This document shows, piece by piece, positions 45,074 to 59,694 of a DNA stretch of 64,000 nucleotides (its first letter is position 1; the number at the start of each line of letters is the position of its first letter). A program made the translations under genes and the position numbers. Source of the DNA: Scylla paramamosain (Eukaryota; Arthropoda; Malacostraca; Decapoda; Portunidae); contig NC_087158.1 of the NCBI RefSeq assembly GCF_035594125.1, positions 8,711,178 to 8,775,177 on the forward strand, in the 5' to 3' direction. The notes beneath the pieces are model-generated. The model worked only from the letters and a program-made list of their open reading frames with translations, ran no database searches and was not told the origin of the DNA.

Positions 45074-48000
45074 TGACTGACACCGGCGCTGATATCACTA
45101 TGATCGGCCCACAACACCTGAGGAGTCTTCAGATTCCTTTGAGCCAGCTACAGACCCCCCCAGAAACCACTACACTCACAGCTGACGGTTCTGAAATGGC
45201 TCCCGCCCTCGGAATGCTCACGGCCACTCTAACTCTAGGCGAGAAGTCGTGTTTAGCTGAAATCCGGGTACACAAGGATATCCAGACTCCACTTCTCTCC
45301 CGCGGCCACTGTCAAGCGTTGGCCATCATCTCCAAGGACTTCCCCAAGCCAATCTTGGAAGTAAAGCATGCCAAGAAGTGCGTGGAGCTCCCGGTCTCTA
45401 GCAACACACCACCTTCAGAAGCTAAGGCGTACTTTTTGAAGGAGTTCCAGGACGTTCTTGTGGACAAGGCAGCCTTAGAGTCCACACCACTCAAACCTAT
45501 GGTGGGTTCACCTATGAGAATCCATCTCAAGGATGGTGCAGTGCCTTTTGCCATCCATACTGCCCGGCAGATCCCCCTGGCTTTCAGAGGTCAAGTTCAA
45601 GAAGAGCTCGAATCCATGGTATCTCAAGGGATCATTCGACCTGCAGGTGATGAACCCTCCGAGTGGTGTCACCCACTGGTCGCCGTGGCTAAACCTAAGG
45701 GAGGTGTAAGGATCACGACAGATCTGTCCAAACTCAACTCAAAAATCGCCCGACCAGCTCATCCATCGCCTACACCCTTTGCCGCTGTTCGTAGCGTGGA
45801 TGCCACAGCCCATTACTTCTCGACGATGGATGCTCTCTGCGGTTACTGGCAGATCGAGCTTGCTGAGGAAGACAGACACCTTACCACCTTCATAACACCA
45901 CATGGTAGGTTCCAGTACTGCAGGGGACCGATGGGATTCGCAGCGACAGGTGATGCCTATTGCTTGTGAGGTGATGCAGCTCTACAAGGTATCAAGAATT
46001 GTGTGAAAGTGGTTGACGACATCTTACTGTATGATGCCGACTACACCACTCACCTGAGCCGCATCCACCAAGTTCTCACCAGATGTCGCGAATTTGGCAT
46101 CACCCTCAACAGGGAAAAATTTGTAGTCGTAGCACCCCAGGTAGATTTCTGCGGATTCACACTATCAATGGCTGGCATTGCTGCTGACCCAGGTAAAGTG
46201 GCTGCTATCAGGGATTTCCCAACTCCAGCAAATCTGACAGACCTCAGATCCTTTATGGGGCTTGTCAACCAGTTAGCTGAGTTTTCCCCTGAGATCTCTG
46301 CGGCCGCTCAACCTCTCCGATCCCTGATGAGCCCGAAGAGACAGTTCCTGTGGACACCGGATCATGATGCGGCCTTTCGACAAGTCAAGGCAGCACTCTC
46401 ACAACCTCCAGTCCTCACCTCATTTGATCCAGCCCGGCCAACTATCCTCCAGACGGATGCCTCTCGGCTCAATGGAATTGGGTTTGCATTACTGCAAGAC
46501 CATGGCGGCGGACAGCTACGCCTCGTACAGTGCGGTTCCCGTTTCTTGACAGAGGCAGAAAGCAGGAACGCCACCATCGAGCTGGAATTGCTCGCTGCTG
46601 TCTGGGCGATGTTCAAGTGCAAATTTTACTTGGTGGGACTGCAGAACTTTACGTTGGTGACTGATCATCGGCCCCTGGTGCCCATCTTAAACAGCTATAC
46701 TTTGGACGCAGTGGAAAATCCACGCCTCCAGCGTCTCAAAGAGAAGACATCTCCATACATCTTCACGGCAGTGTGGCGTGCCGGAAAGGATCTCCGCATT
46801 CCCGACACCTTATCCCGCGCTCCAGTAAGCCACCCACTACCGGAAGACTACACACTCTGTGCTGAGTCCACTGCATCCCTCCATACCGTAGCAACCGTGC
46901 GGGCTGTGACAGGGACCAAGGTGGATGACGACAGGATCCTGGAAGAGTTGCGTGACGCAGCAAAGGCCGACCCAGAATACGTCCGGTTACTCAACTGCGT
47001 GACCTCCGGATTCCCCTTGGACCGTTATGCCCTTCACAGGTCCTTGCTCCCTTACTGGAAGATTCAGGACAATCTTTATGCCGATGGTGACTTAGTTCTC
47101 TACGGTATGAGAATTGTGGTTCCTGCTGTCCTGCGTCGCCACATCCTAGCCCGTCTTCATGATAGCCATCGGAGTGTTGAGGCGACAAAACGTCGGGCAG
47201 GTCAAACTGTCTTCTGGCCAGGTATCAACTCGGACATTGCGAACATGGTCCAAGCTTGTGAGCCTTGCCAGACTCTCCAACCTAGCCAGCAGAAGGAACC
47301 CCTACTCAACGATGACCATCCAACGAGGCCCTTCGAGTCTGTGTCAGCAGATTTCTTCTCTGTTGCTGGGAAGTCATTCCTGGTTATCGTCGACAGACTC
47401 TCTGGCTGGCCTGTGGTCGTCCCTTGCAAAGGTGATACAACATCGTCCAACACCGTCCGGATGTTTTGTCGCTACTTCCGTGAGATTGGTGTTCCCCTTC
47501 GCCTGCGAACGGATGGAGGCCCCCAGTTCACCAGCCAGGAATTCCGGAGCTTCGCAGAGCGATCGGGTGTGCGACATATCGTCACATCACCTCACTACCC
47601 GCAAGCTAATGGTCATGCTGAGGCCGCTGTGAAATCCATCAAGCATCTCATCCTCAAGGTGGCTCCCTCAGGTGACATAGATTGCGAGGAGTTCGACCGA
47701 GGTTTGCTGGAATTTCGGAACACTCCCAACTTCACCGGCCGTTCCCCAGTTCAGGTGCTCTACGGCCACCCTCTCCGGTCCTGCGTTCCTGCCCACTCCG
47801 ACTCTTTCTCCATGGAGTGGCAGTCCAAAGCTGAGGATTGCGATCGTCGTGCGGCTACCCATACTGAAAATGTTGCAGTCCAGTATGACAACCAGGTACG
47901 CGAACTTCCCAAGCTGCAGGTCGGACAGCAAGTCAGGCTACAGGACCCGAAGACCCACCGCTGGGACAAGGTCGGCGTTGTCATGAGCGTTGGCAAAGCC

Positions 48001-48174
48001 AGGACCTACGAAGTGCGTGTCCCCAGTGGTCGTGTGTACTGGCGCAACCGCCGCTTCTTGCGCCCAGTCCACAATACCGACGATCCTCCTCAGGGTGAAG
48101 CCCCTAGTGATGGACCACCTGCAGAGTTGCGTCGCTCCAAGAGGCTTCAAGGCAGACCGTCCGCTCGAGAATGA
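45064..48174 (+). pseudogene. pol: LTR-C pol: PR-RT-RH-IN, one internal stop
   Basis: One reading register of ~1036 codons broken only by TGA at 45967-45969, readable as a C-to-T change in CGA ('AYCL*GDAALQ'). Protease: 'TDTGADITMIG'. RT: 'LVAVAKPKGGVRITTDLSKL', 'STMDALCGYWQIEL', 'KVVDDILLYD' (VDD in place of YxDD). RNase H: 'TILQTDASRLNGIGFALLQ', 'ATIELELLAAVWAM', 'FTLVTDHRPL'. Integrase: H2C2 zinc motif ('HILARLHDSH', 'CEPCQTL'), core 'SVSADFFSV', 'LRTDGGPQF' and 'ANGHAEAAVKS'. The chromatin-side tail ends 'RRSKRLQGRPSARE'. These activities process the polyprotein, copy the RNA and integrate the cDNA. All motifs are present, so decay is slight and agrees with the near-identical LTRs. Confidence 0.92.
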
Positions 48175-48184
48175 GACTACGAGC

Positions 48185-48202
48185 GTGGAGGGGGGAGGGA
48201 GG
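48185..48202 (+). promoter_or_regulatory. Polypurine tract of LTR-C
   Basis: 'gtggaggggggagggagg' directly precedes the 3' LTR. Confidence 0.85.
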
Positions 48203-48469
48203 TGTATATGTTTGATATTATGTACGGGTATACCTACTAATGTTAGCTAGAGTAGGGTACTTATTAGTATGTGGCAACTCAGCCGTGTTCCCCTCAGGAC
48301 ACGCCGCCGACTTCAGCAGTAGCAGCGAGACCTGTACTCCAGTTAGACGCAGGATTATACCACCCTTGTATTTCTCCTCTCCTGTGCTGCTTTACGGATT
48401 AAGGACCTACAAACAATACCTCCTGAGTTTCCTTTACCTGCTGTAGTGCTAGAAGGAGCTCACTCTAGA
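48203..48469 (+). repeat. LTR-C 3' LTR
   Basis: 267 bp, collinear with 40043-40309 with two substitutions. It is followed by ACAGG. Confidence 0.9.
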
Positions 48470-48779
48470 ACAGGTGTGTCAAATCATGGGGAACTCACCC
48501 CAGCGGTCACCGCAACATACTCAACTGAGGCCCACGCGGGGCGGGGCACGTGACAAGTGTCAATGTCCTCCCAGCAGTGTTAAGTTGGTGACGTGCAACA
48601 AAAGACGCACCAAATCGATGTTGATGTTATTCCACGTCATACCAAAATAACAGAAGTCAAAAGTATAGGAATCTCTTACTTCTGCATCAAGAACTAATAA
48701 AAAAAAAAAAAAAAAAAACTTTTTTTACACCTACAAGTCTACACGTGCTCGGTTATACCTGTCATGGAACTGAGCTTTC

Positions 48780-49350
48780 CTGAACAAAACATTGTTTAAA
48801 CTCATCCCTAACCAGCTTTGCTCCTTTTGCTGCTCTTCGATATATTTTCCAAGGCAAGCATTGGTTGTCCTTGGTACCAACTTCCCAGTGAAAAGGTGCC
48901 GTTTTCTTCATTCTCAGTGTCCACTGAACCAGGGGGACTAGTCATTCGCAAATTGCCTACGATGTAAGTTATGAAGGGCAGTACATACCTAGACAATTAC
49001 TGAAGTCTTACTGGGTGAAAGATGTATGGGTGACTGGAGAGCTCTAGATTTGTGTCCCATTGTGCTGAACGCATTTTCTGCAGTCCAACGTGCTTGTGAT
49101 AACCTGTAGCTAAATGTGCTTTGCTCACGAATGGGGAATGGCTTCATTAGAAAGGTTTGCAGTGGGAATGCGTCATCTCCAACCAACACATAGAGTAGTG
49201 TTTTGTTACTGTTTCCCAGTTGTGTGCCTCCAGCACCATCTGCACGTCTCCAGCACCGTCTGCATCAAATGATTCTACTTTTAGACCTGTCGTTTGTGGT
49301 CCAGGGAAACTAAAGAAGAAAGTGGATAAACAGGTGGTTTTATACAAGTT
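48780..49350 (-). pseudogene. PIF/Harbinger transposase relic, C-terminal part
   Basis: Minus-strand pieces in two frames. At 49189-48989: 'MLVGDDAFPLQTFLMKPFP', then 'FSYRLSQARWTAENAFSTMG', the conserved end of the Harbinger DDE nuclease (the Glu is in 'AENAF'). At 48996-48808: 'PPGSVDTENEENGTF' and 'NISKSSKRSKA', the family C-terminus. Upstream, 49347-49147 gives a decayed middle. Harbinger nucleases normally work with a Myb/SANT partner; an exon-like segment of that type occurs at 19582 but is too far to be linked. An A-run at 49424-49446 lies just outside. Confidence 0.75.
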
Positions 49351-50596
49351 GCATTAACAAAACTAGAGGCTAAGAAGGAGCAAGATTCAATTATGGCATT
49401 TGGTGTGTCAATTGGCAGTACGCTAAAAAAAAAAAAAAAAAAAAAAACAGCATTTGCTGAGAAAATTATTAACGATGCCTTATTCTAGAGTGCCTTAAAT
49501 GAACCTACTGAAGACCACCATACCGCAAGCTAGTGACTCAGTTGATGGTCACAATATAATTATTTATTTATTTATTTAATTTTATTATTGTTTTTTTTTA
49601 CTTCCCTTATTTTCATACATGCAACATTTACCCTTATTTTCATGCAACATTAAGTCATCGTTATGGAGTGTGTTTGTACGGAAATCATTTTATAAGATTA
49701 GTAAACTTATAAACACTACCTTCATGTAGTCATTCTTGAGTACATAGTAAACTTATAAACACTACCTTCATGTAATCATTCTTGAGTACATCACAGATGG
49801 CCTGACAGGTCAGTGGAACTATGCTGCTTATGCTTCCTCTTGATATGCGAGTCAGGTACTGCTACCTTGTTGGTTCCAGTCTGGCTCCTGCTAAGACTGC
49901 CGCATTGTTGTGTTCTGTCATTCAATCAGCGGTCTTACCTGGTTCAGTAATGCATGGAACACAGTCACAGGCAGTCTCGTGTAGTTTTGAAAGTCCACAT
50001 CATCTTCCACAGCTAATAATAAAGCCACTGCTTTGCCCACATTCCTTTTTTTTTTTTTTTTTTTTTCCTAGCTTCTTTTTTAAAGACAAACTAGGACAAG
50101 AGCCCAAAGACCAGTGACGTTGGGTGGCATCTCCGTCTAACATGTTTGATGAACTGAGTAACGCGCGTCACTCACCCACGGCAATGAGTCATCATTTGAA
50201 TACAGGACGGTTAAAAGGCGCGCGCCTTTCACTCTCGTGCCAGGCCACCCTGATTCAAACAACCCGCAGTGTGACATGGGCTTACGGCTGTGATTGAGAG
50301 GAAATCTGTGCCTACCAGCAGGTGGTTTGGCTGAGTGACTGAATTATTGCGTCCTTGTACTGTGTTGTATCATTGTGCCTATTAAAGTGCACAGTTCCGT
50401 AAATTACAGCCTTTGGTTTCGCCTTTGACTGCCACATCCTGGGCTTGATTGCATCATGTTATCCACCATCCCACTCGGCACAGCCACATCGGATCCACAA
50501 ACAGATGTTTCGGTTGCCGGGCGTCCAAAGGGAATGGCGCAGCAATATATTCGAGAGTAACACAACTGTAAATAATACACTATTGTGACCTTGGAA

Positions 50597-50599
<3 letters not shown>
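49350..50599. other. Unassigned spacer
   Basis: It contains A/T homopolymers (49424-49446, 50046-50068) and a ~48-bp tandem duplication at ~49698-49795 ('aaacttataaacactacc'). No gene was recognised. The 50404-50560 segment looks protein-like in places but has no known motif. Confidence 0.4.

Positions 50600-50675
<76 letters not shown>
50600..50675. repeat. (TA)n microsatellite
   Basis: About 38 TA units. Confidence 0.98.
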
Positions 50676-50678
<3 letters not shown>

Positions 50679-51313
50679 GTCCACCAAGCAATGGAGATCA
50701 AAAGGCTGTGCGTTGCATTCACCTTTGATGAGTAGATCCAACCTGCTAACAATATTATGTCAATATTATGATGTATGCCATCACATACATATTACCAATC
50801 AAGAGCTACCATTCACTAGTCACAAGAAAACATATTTTAGATTAACTGAAGTTAACGAAGAAACAATTGCCTCGAACACTTACAACATTGGCCTCCAAAC
50901 ACTATAAACTCCTAAAGCATCATGGAGCAAGACTGATCCAGCTTGATCCCCACAATGGCCCCATAACAGGCTGCAATAAATAGTCACATATAAACATCTC
51001 TTAGGGAGCAGGCAGTCAATTCACAAATACACTGTGTATTAACATTTAGTAATATATAAATCACAACAGCACATACCTGGGAAGAAGGCAAATAACATGT
51101 ATCTGTGGGCCAACACAGGACCCGCGCATGAGAGCTGCAGCAGGCGACTGACGTGGCAGCAAAGGAACTGAACTACGTAGGCCGCCCCGACAAATTCGCA
51201 GCGACAAGCGCCTACCTAGAACAGCCACTACCAATAATAAACCCAAACATATTTTACCTCGTAAATGTGAATGAATACATTAAATATGCAATAAATTACA
51301 ATACATATTTTTG

Positions 51314-51316
<3 letters not shown>
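50676..51316. other. Unassigned spacer
   Basis: No support for a gene. A 61-codon minus-strand frame at 51061-51246 has no recognisable domain. Confidence 0.4.

Positions 51317-51396
<80 letters not shown>
51317..51396. repeat. (TA)n microsatellite
   Basis: About 40 TA units. A solo LTR begins at its right edge. Confidence 0.98.
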
Positions 51397-51401
<5 letters not shown>

Positions 51402-51731
51402 CGACAGGGGATGACGTCGGTAACACTGTACCGCGAGGAGTGAAAATGGGCGTTGGCAACGCCGAAATCAGGAAGGAGTGAGCTGGTAGTCAGGATAAGA
51501 CCGGAGGCGGGAAACACTGTGATTGGCCCAAGGACTCAGCAGCACGCTGGCCAACCAGGGGGGCGGATTGAGGGAGGGCAATGCTATATAAAGGGCTGTG
51601 GCAGTCCCCAGGACAGGACTAGGCACCCTGACCCAGGATGCAAAACCAAAATAAAACTACTACGAACCCTCTCTGAGCACTTATTATATGCCACTAACTC
51701 ATTAAGGTCAAAGACTCGTTCGTTATAATCA
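51397..51731 (+). mobile_element. Solo LTR (LTR-D)
   Basis: 335 bp beginning TGTTGCGACAGGGG and ending near TTATAATCA. Promoter-like parts are in order: a GC-rich upstream region, a TATATAAA box at 51585-51592 and an AATAAA at 51650-51655. No second copy or internal region is in the window, as expected after LTR-LTR recombination. TSDs cannot be read because the left flank is (TA)n. Confidence 0.6.
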
Positions 51732-51771
51732 CCAGGTGATATGAGGAGGTCGATAAAACATTATAGCCTAC

Positions 51772-52740
51772 ATGCCACCAAAACCTGAAAGATCAAGTTT
51801 TCGACCCCATCCTACTGCCAGAATTAAGCGCAAAAAGGAGCATCATTTCATTTACTGTGAACAACTACATCCTGCCAAACTCATAATCTGCAAAAAGGGA
51901 TTGACAACATTTTTAAAATCCCGCCCCCCAAAAAATAATGAAAATATGCTTTAATAAGACAAATACAACAAAAGCATTTACATAAAAAGGATTGCTCGCC
52001 TTCCATATGAGCATCCCATCTCACAACATGTATGAGGTGCTATTCACTTAACCATGCCACACTAAAATGCCTTTGTTTCAAAGATTACACAGTATGCTCA
52101 GAATGCGCTAGCAATGAGCATACCTGGAAGGACTGCACCTCTCAAACTAAAAAGTGTCTCAACTGTGGTGGTGCGCACCGTACACTGGCTAACAAATACC
52201 CTCGCTGAAAAGAAATAAAGGAAAACAAAAGAAAGGAGAAGAAAACCAACCCAACATACAGCCAAGCCATCAAAACCGACAACATCCAAGCAATTCAGAC
52301 TCCTAATTTATTTGCAAAAGATACAGCTGCGACATCCCTCACATGAATTATCTATGAACACATATGCAACATGGCACAACCAGGGACATACAATGATGAA
52401 GTTAACAAGATTTTTAAACTTAATAACCTACCATCAGTCACCCTACCTACAAACCCAACATCCAAACAGATTGTCAGCCTCACCAAACCTATAGATACCA
52501 AGACCAACTTAGGCAGCGAAACACAGGAAGAACAAGCAGAAGAAATAGAAGTAGCCGAAGAAGACACTACAGACAAAGCAAACATTAGATGAACCACCTC
52601 CTCTGAAAAAAAAAAAAAAAAAAAAAATAGAGGTAAAGATATTGGCATAAAAAAATATCTCCAAAAAATAGTACTGGGTGGCCTAAGGGAACACTTTAGG
52701 GAAGAGACTGAATCTGGAGCATGTAAGTGGATATTCGCTA
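51772..52740 (+). pseudogene. LINE ORF1 (gag-like), LINE-B-related
   Basis: It starts at an ATG ('MPPKPERSSFRPHPTARIKR') and is then broken by stops and frame changes. Near 52045-52205 a zinc-knuckle array is readable in one frame: 'FKDYTVCSECASNEHTWKDC' and 'TKKCLNCGGAHRTLANKYP', of the type found in ORF1 of jockey/I-group LINEs. The last knuckle has Tyr where Cys is usual. Later parts are charged and low complexity ('EEQAEEIEVAEEDTTDK'), then an A-run at 52606-52627 and 'LGGLREHFREETESG'. ORF1 proteins bind the LINE RNA. It lies 5' to an RT fragment on the same strand. Confidence 0.7.
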
Positions 52741-52789
52741 ATATCCACGCTCTATGGATACCGTCCTAGCAACGACGACATAAATAATC

Positions 52790-53164
52790 TCAAAAGCTGC
52801 TGCAGAGAAAAAAATGTTGTTTGGTTTTACACGGTCTCTAAATCTTTTGACAGTCAAAAGTCTGGATAAATGAATTAAAATACAAGTTACAACAAAATAA
52901 ATTACCTCTCATCTTATCAAAGTTACTTTGCAGTTTCTTAGACAATAGAACTGCTTCCATCTCACTACAGAATTTCGAAGGTCCCCCTTTCAATCTGTAT
53001 AGCGGAGTCCCACAAGGAAGCTGTATCTCTCCTACACTTTACACCATATAAATTACACTCACGACATTCACCCTCCCTAATACAACCAAGTTCACTATCC
53101 TCCCCATAGCTTTAAGGAAAACTACTCCAATCACTGTTGCAGGAGGACAGATTCCCTACGCTAT

Positions 53165-53165
<1 letters not shown>
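52790..53165 (+). pseudogene. LINE-B-related RT fragment
   Basis: With frame changes it reads 'VSKSFD', 'LLCSFLDNRTAS', 'GVPQGSCISPTLYTI', the middle of the RT domain. It stops before the YADD motif. The endonuclease and N-terminal RT that should precede it are absent on this strand, but occur inverted directly downstream (53165-55179). Confidence 0.7.
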
Positions 53166-55179
<2,014 letters not shown>

Positions 55180-58019
55180 TTAGTAAATTACTGTAACTGG
55201 AGAGAGGTATTTCTGTTGGGGAAACTCGTGTTGCCCCTGTGGTAGTATGTTATATGTTTCTAGGTAGGTTCTGCTTCTAATGTTGATTTTTTTTCGAACA
55301 TTTTACCCGGTACTTCTATATCTGTTGTCACCTAAGCTGGCGATACCCCCCAAAATAGGCCCCACCCACACCTTTCTGTGATTGGCAGGTGAAGTAGTAG
55401 GAGAGGTCTAACCCCATCTCTCTCTCTTATTTATTATTATTTTTTATTTAAATGTTCGTATCGTGCATAATTTTGAGTTCTTTCTCAGATTGAAAACTTC
55501 TTGGAATATTTTGGGAGTGAAGCAGTGAAGTTAAGATGTGTGGTTGTCAAATCACTTGTTTCACCTGCAGCATATCAAACGTAGAGAAGGTGGAAATACA
55601 CCGAGAATATAGGAATGTATAACATGGTAGGAGTTATTTAAGGTTTAACAAATAATAAGGCATATTCATGTTAAAATGTTTGAGTGATCGGTGAGAAAAT
55701 GTTAAATTATTAGATAACTGTAGATCAAGTAATGAGAGGTACAATGATCGTCGCTAAATAGGTGATTGTAAAGAGAAAAAATATTGATAGCCATGTGTTA
55801 TGGATAAGAAATATTGTTGTACTGACTAGCTGTGCGAAAACTATTTAGAGTGAGAACGTTATGTTTTATGTTAGTTTGAGGTGAAATAGTTGAGTGAAAT
55901 GATCTAAGGAAAGTCTTATGAAAGTCATATTGGTATTAGTGAGGAGGTGTTATCATCATGATTGAGGTAAGGAGGAACATTACTGGAAATTTTTTATAAC
56001 TATGATTATTTGTTATGTATAAAAAATGTGAGATAATCAGGGTAGAAAAGGAACATATAATTCATATAATCAAGGTCTGAGGAAGAAGTTCGAGGGGAAA
56101 GGAAGTAATATGATCTTAGCCACTGTGTAAATGATCAGCGATAGAAAGAGACTGAGCCATGGCAGGGAACAGTGGGTATTCTTATATTGAGTCGGTACTC
56201 TTGTATAGATGGCAGGGTAGGAAAGATAAGGACAAGGAGAATTTTGTTAGAAATGGTTAACCTTAGTTGTCAGAAAAAAAAATAGTTGTCAGCTACGTGA
56301 AAGGGAAAATCAAATCAGCTATGTGAAAGGGAAGTTAAATAAGCAGTAATTATTATTACAGACATTACATATATTATAGAGATAACTGAGCAAAGGAGAA
56401 GGATTAATTAATGGAAATAACTATTCTAATTTAGGTAACTATAGGAATCAGGAAGAGTATGATCATGATCAATATTTCCGAAGTCAGCGATTGAATATGA
56501 TATTATCTTGTGGGAGAGTGAGATAAGAAGCGTATATTAATCAGTAATAATGAAAGGAAGAAAATGAGTTATCTCATTTGTAAAATGGAGTAGATTTTAA
56601 GAGATCACGATATTGATGAAACTTATATTGTTCATTTGATGTATAAGGAGTGGTTTATTAAAAGATATATGATGATGATATGTACGATAAATTATGATAT
56701 TTGTGCGAAACTATGCAAAAATAAATATAGTAGTTGCGAGGAGAACTGTATGAAGTAGTGCGAGTTAAAGTATTGTGAAATAGAAAATGTTATGTTGAAA
56801 ATGTTAAATTTGAGCCCGTAGATAAAATGCGATCGCATACATTGTGATGTGCAGGTGTAATTAACTATATGTTGATTAAGTCACCACATAAAAGAAGACG
56901 GTATGAAATTAATGTGTTACCAACAAAGGCAGTTAGTTTAATGCTTCAAAATTGCTTCAGATAATTATTAAGAAAATACTTGAAGGGAAATAATTATAAT
57001 ATAGAAGGATACTGAAAGTTACGGGTGAGGAGGAGGTTTAGTAAGGTAACATTGTTGAAGCAATGCTTGTACACTAAATGGTTGTCACCTGGACCCTGAC
57101 TCACAACACTTACCCAGTAAAGAAGTATAAGTTTTATATTACTGCTTGAAAGAGGATGTGTATACAGCACATTATAGAAGTGTAACTAATAATGGTAAGA
57201 AAATGAGAATATACTTAATAACTGCTACAGTTTGCTAGTGAAATCGGATATATTAATGTATGTGATGGGATAGATGAAGATGAAAATTGAGAATTCCTAG
57301 ACAGTGTTGAGGATAGAAATTTACAGGAATAGCTGAAGGAATATAGAGCATAGAGACGTATCTGGGAAGAAATGAAGGAAATACCGAGCACAGTTAATAA
57401 GTGAGAAAATATATGATAAAAGATGAAAAAGGATATAGAACATTATATAAATCATGAATAGACGGGAAGAGATGCAAGAAATGTAGAGTGGATATAGACT
57501 GTGAATATAAATAATGTCATGGATCTTAATAATAAAAAGTTCATTGGGTTGGTAGCGTAACATTGTTGATTATTTTGTATAGTACAACTTGATACTGATA
57601 AAGATGTTGATGTAGTTTACATCATAATGACAGACTTTTAAGGAATGGGTTTTCAACATAATAGCCAGATAAGAATGAAAAACTCGGGTTAGCATTAAAG
57701 AATAGCAGTATTCTTGTTATTGAATCTAATACTCATATATGACAGATAATCAACGAAGTTATATACATTCAGAAAAGATTAGAAGTAGCGCATTTAGAGT
57801 AACGATAATGAAAGTGAAAATTAATATCATTACCGAGGATATAATGTTAACAATTGATATGTGAAATTTTAACTTGTTCAATTACTTAAATCGGTAAATT
57901 GTGTAATTGTGTGTTGATACCCGAGTAAGAATGAGTGATGGGAGGACAGCTTGGTGGTCTGCTTATAGCAAGAACACCCATTCTGGACAATACCATCAAT
58001 AAAAGGTAACATGGTAATA

Positions 58020-58255
58020 ATAGAAATAATAATTAAGTAATGGTAAAAATAATAATGGTGATGACAATACAATAAAAATATAATAATGATAAAAACTAAA
58101 TATAATAATAATAATGATGTTAATAATAATGATAATGAAGTTGAGAATAATTATAACAATTAGTAATGATAATAATAATAATAATAATAATAATAATTAT
58201 TATTATTTTTATTATTAATATTATTATTATTATTATAAAAATAACTAATAACAAC

Positions 58256-58332
<77 letters not shown>

Positions 58333-58440
58333 TAATAATAATAATAACAATAATAATAATAATGATAATAATAATGATATGATAGTAGTGGGATTAATAT
58401 TAGTAATCCAAACGGAGAATAATCAAATTTAATTATAACA
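58020..58440. repeat. (AAT)n/(GATAAT)n microsatellite cluster
   Basis: Interrupted AAT/ATT trinucleotide repeats, purest at 58162-58195 and 58256-58378. The Asn/Ile/Leu/Tyr homopolymer frames through it are artefacts. Confidence 0.97.
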
Positions 58441-59301
58441 ATAGCAATAACAACTTGTAAAGCTGGTAACAAAAACATGATAAATAATAACTAACCATGA
58501 CAAAGATAATAACGACGAATAAAAGATGTTAATATAATGATGTTTTATAAAATATTGCTCTTGTGAACAACTGAAGATCTTACGTGTTGAGAAGAAAGTT
58601 AAAATAAGGCTTAATTAGAAAGGTGCACTGTTGAGAAGGTTATTGCCTTCTAGTTAATGATAATAATTTCATGTGAGGAGAGCCTGTGTACTCGTATGTA
58701 CGCTGCTTATAATATCTGTGGCGGCTGCTGATTATATCTAAGACCACTTATAGCAGCAAAAAAATATCAGGTGACAATGAATTTTGCTGGCTGATGCTGA
58801 CATGAATTAAATCCCGGGCAAAGAATGTATAATTATGTATTATAATGTAGGAGGCAAGTATGTTTTTTTAAATAAAAAAAAAAAAATATGGATGATTAAA
58901 ATGCTGAGGGAAAATAGATATCTTGAACTTAAATAATATTGAAGTGATCTTTGAAGTGACAGAATATTTGGTTGATGAAAGAATAGATATAGAGGTAACT
59001 GAATTAAAAAAAAAAAAAAAAAAAAAGATAATAATAATAATTATTATAGGTGATGTATTGAGACAAATGTTGAGGAATTGATGAATAGAAATATTGGAGC
59101 CGTATTTCAAGAAATATAGGTGAGGATATACGAGTATTGACCTGATTATGAAGAAAATATATATACATGAGTTATGAAGGAGATTAAATATGGACGTGAG
59201 TAATTAGAAGAAAAATATACATTAACGAAGCAAACAAGGAAATGAATAATTGGTGTTAGGAAAATTATGACATGTTAACAAATTGTTGAGGGAAAAAAAG
59301 A

Positions 59302-59421
<120 letters not shown>

Positions 59422-59694
59422 GTCATATGTGAAGAGTTATTTATGTTGTGAAAAATATGAGCAGACAGAAATTGATATGTGAGGTATCTCGTAGGAAAAC
59501 ATGTATTAGAAAAAAAAAATATATAGAAAAATTGATGAATATTGGCTTCTTAACTTCGTTATCGAGATTAAATTATGCACGGTTATTGAAATTGAGGAAT
59601 TTATCAGATGAAAGTATATAATGAGAGTTACTGAAGACGTGAATAATTATTATGATATTAAAGGTTCAGTAAGCATAAGAAAATTATCTAGAAT

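Noticed and set aside
58120..58478. Poly-Asn, poly-Ile, poly-Leu and poly-Tyr frames.
   Set aside because: Translations of an AAT/ATT microsatellite.
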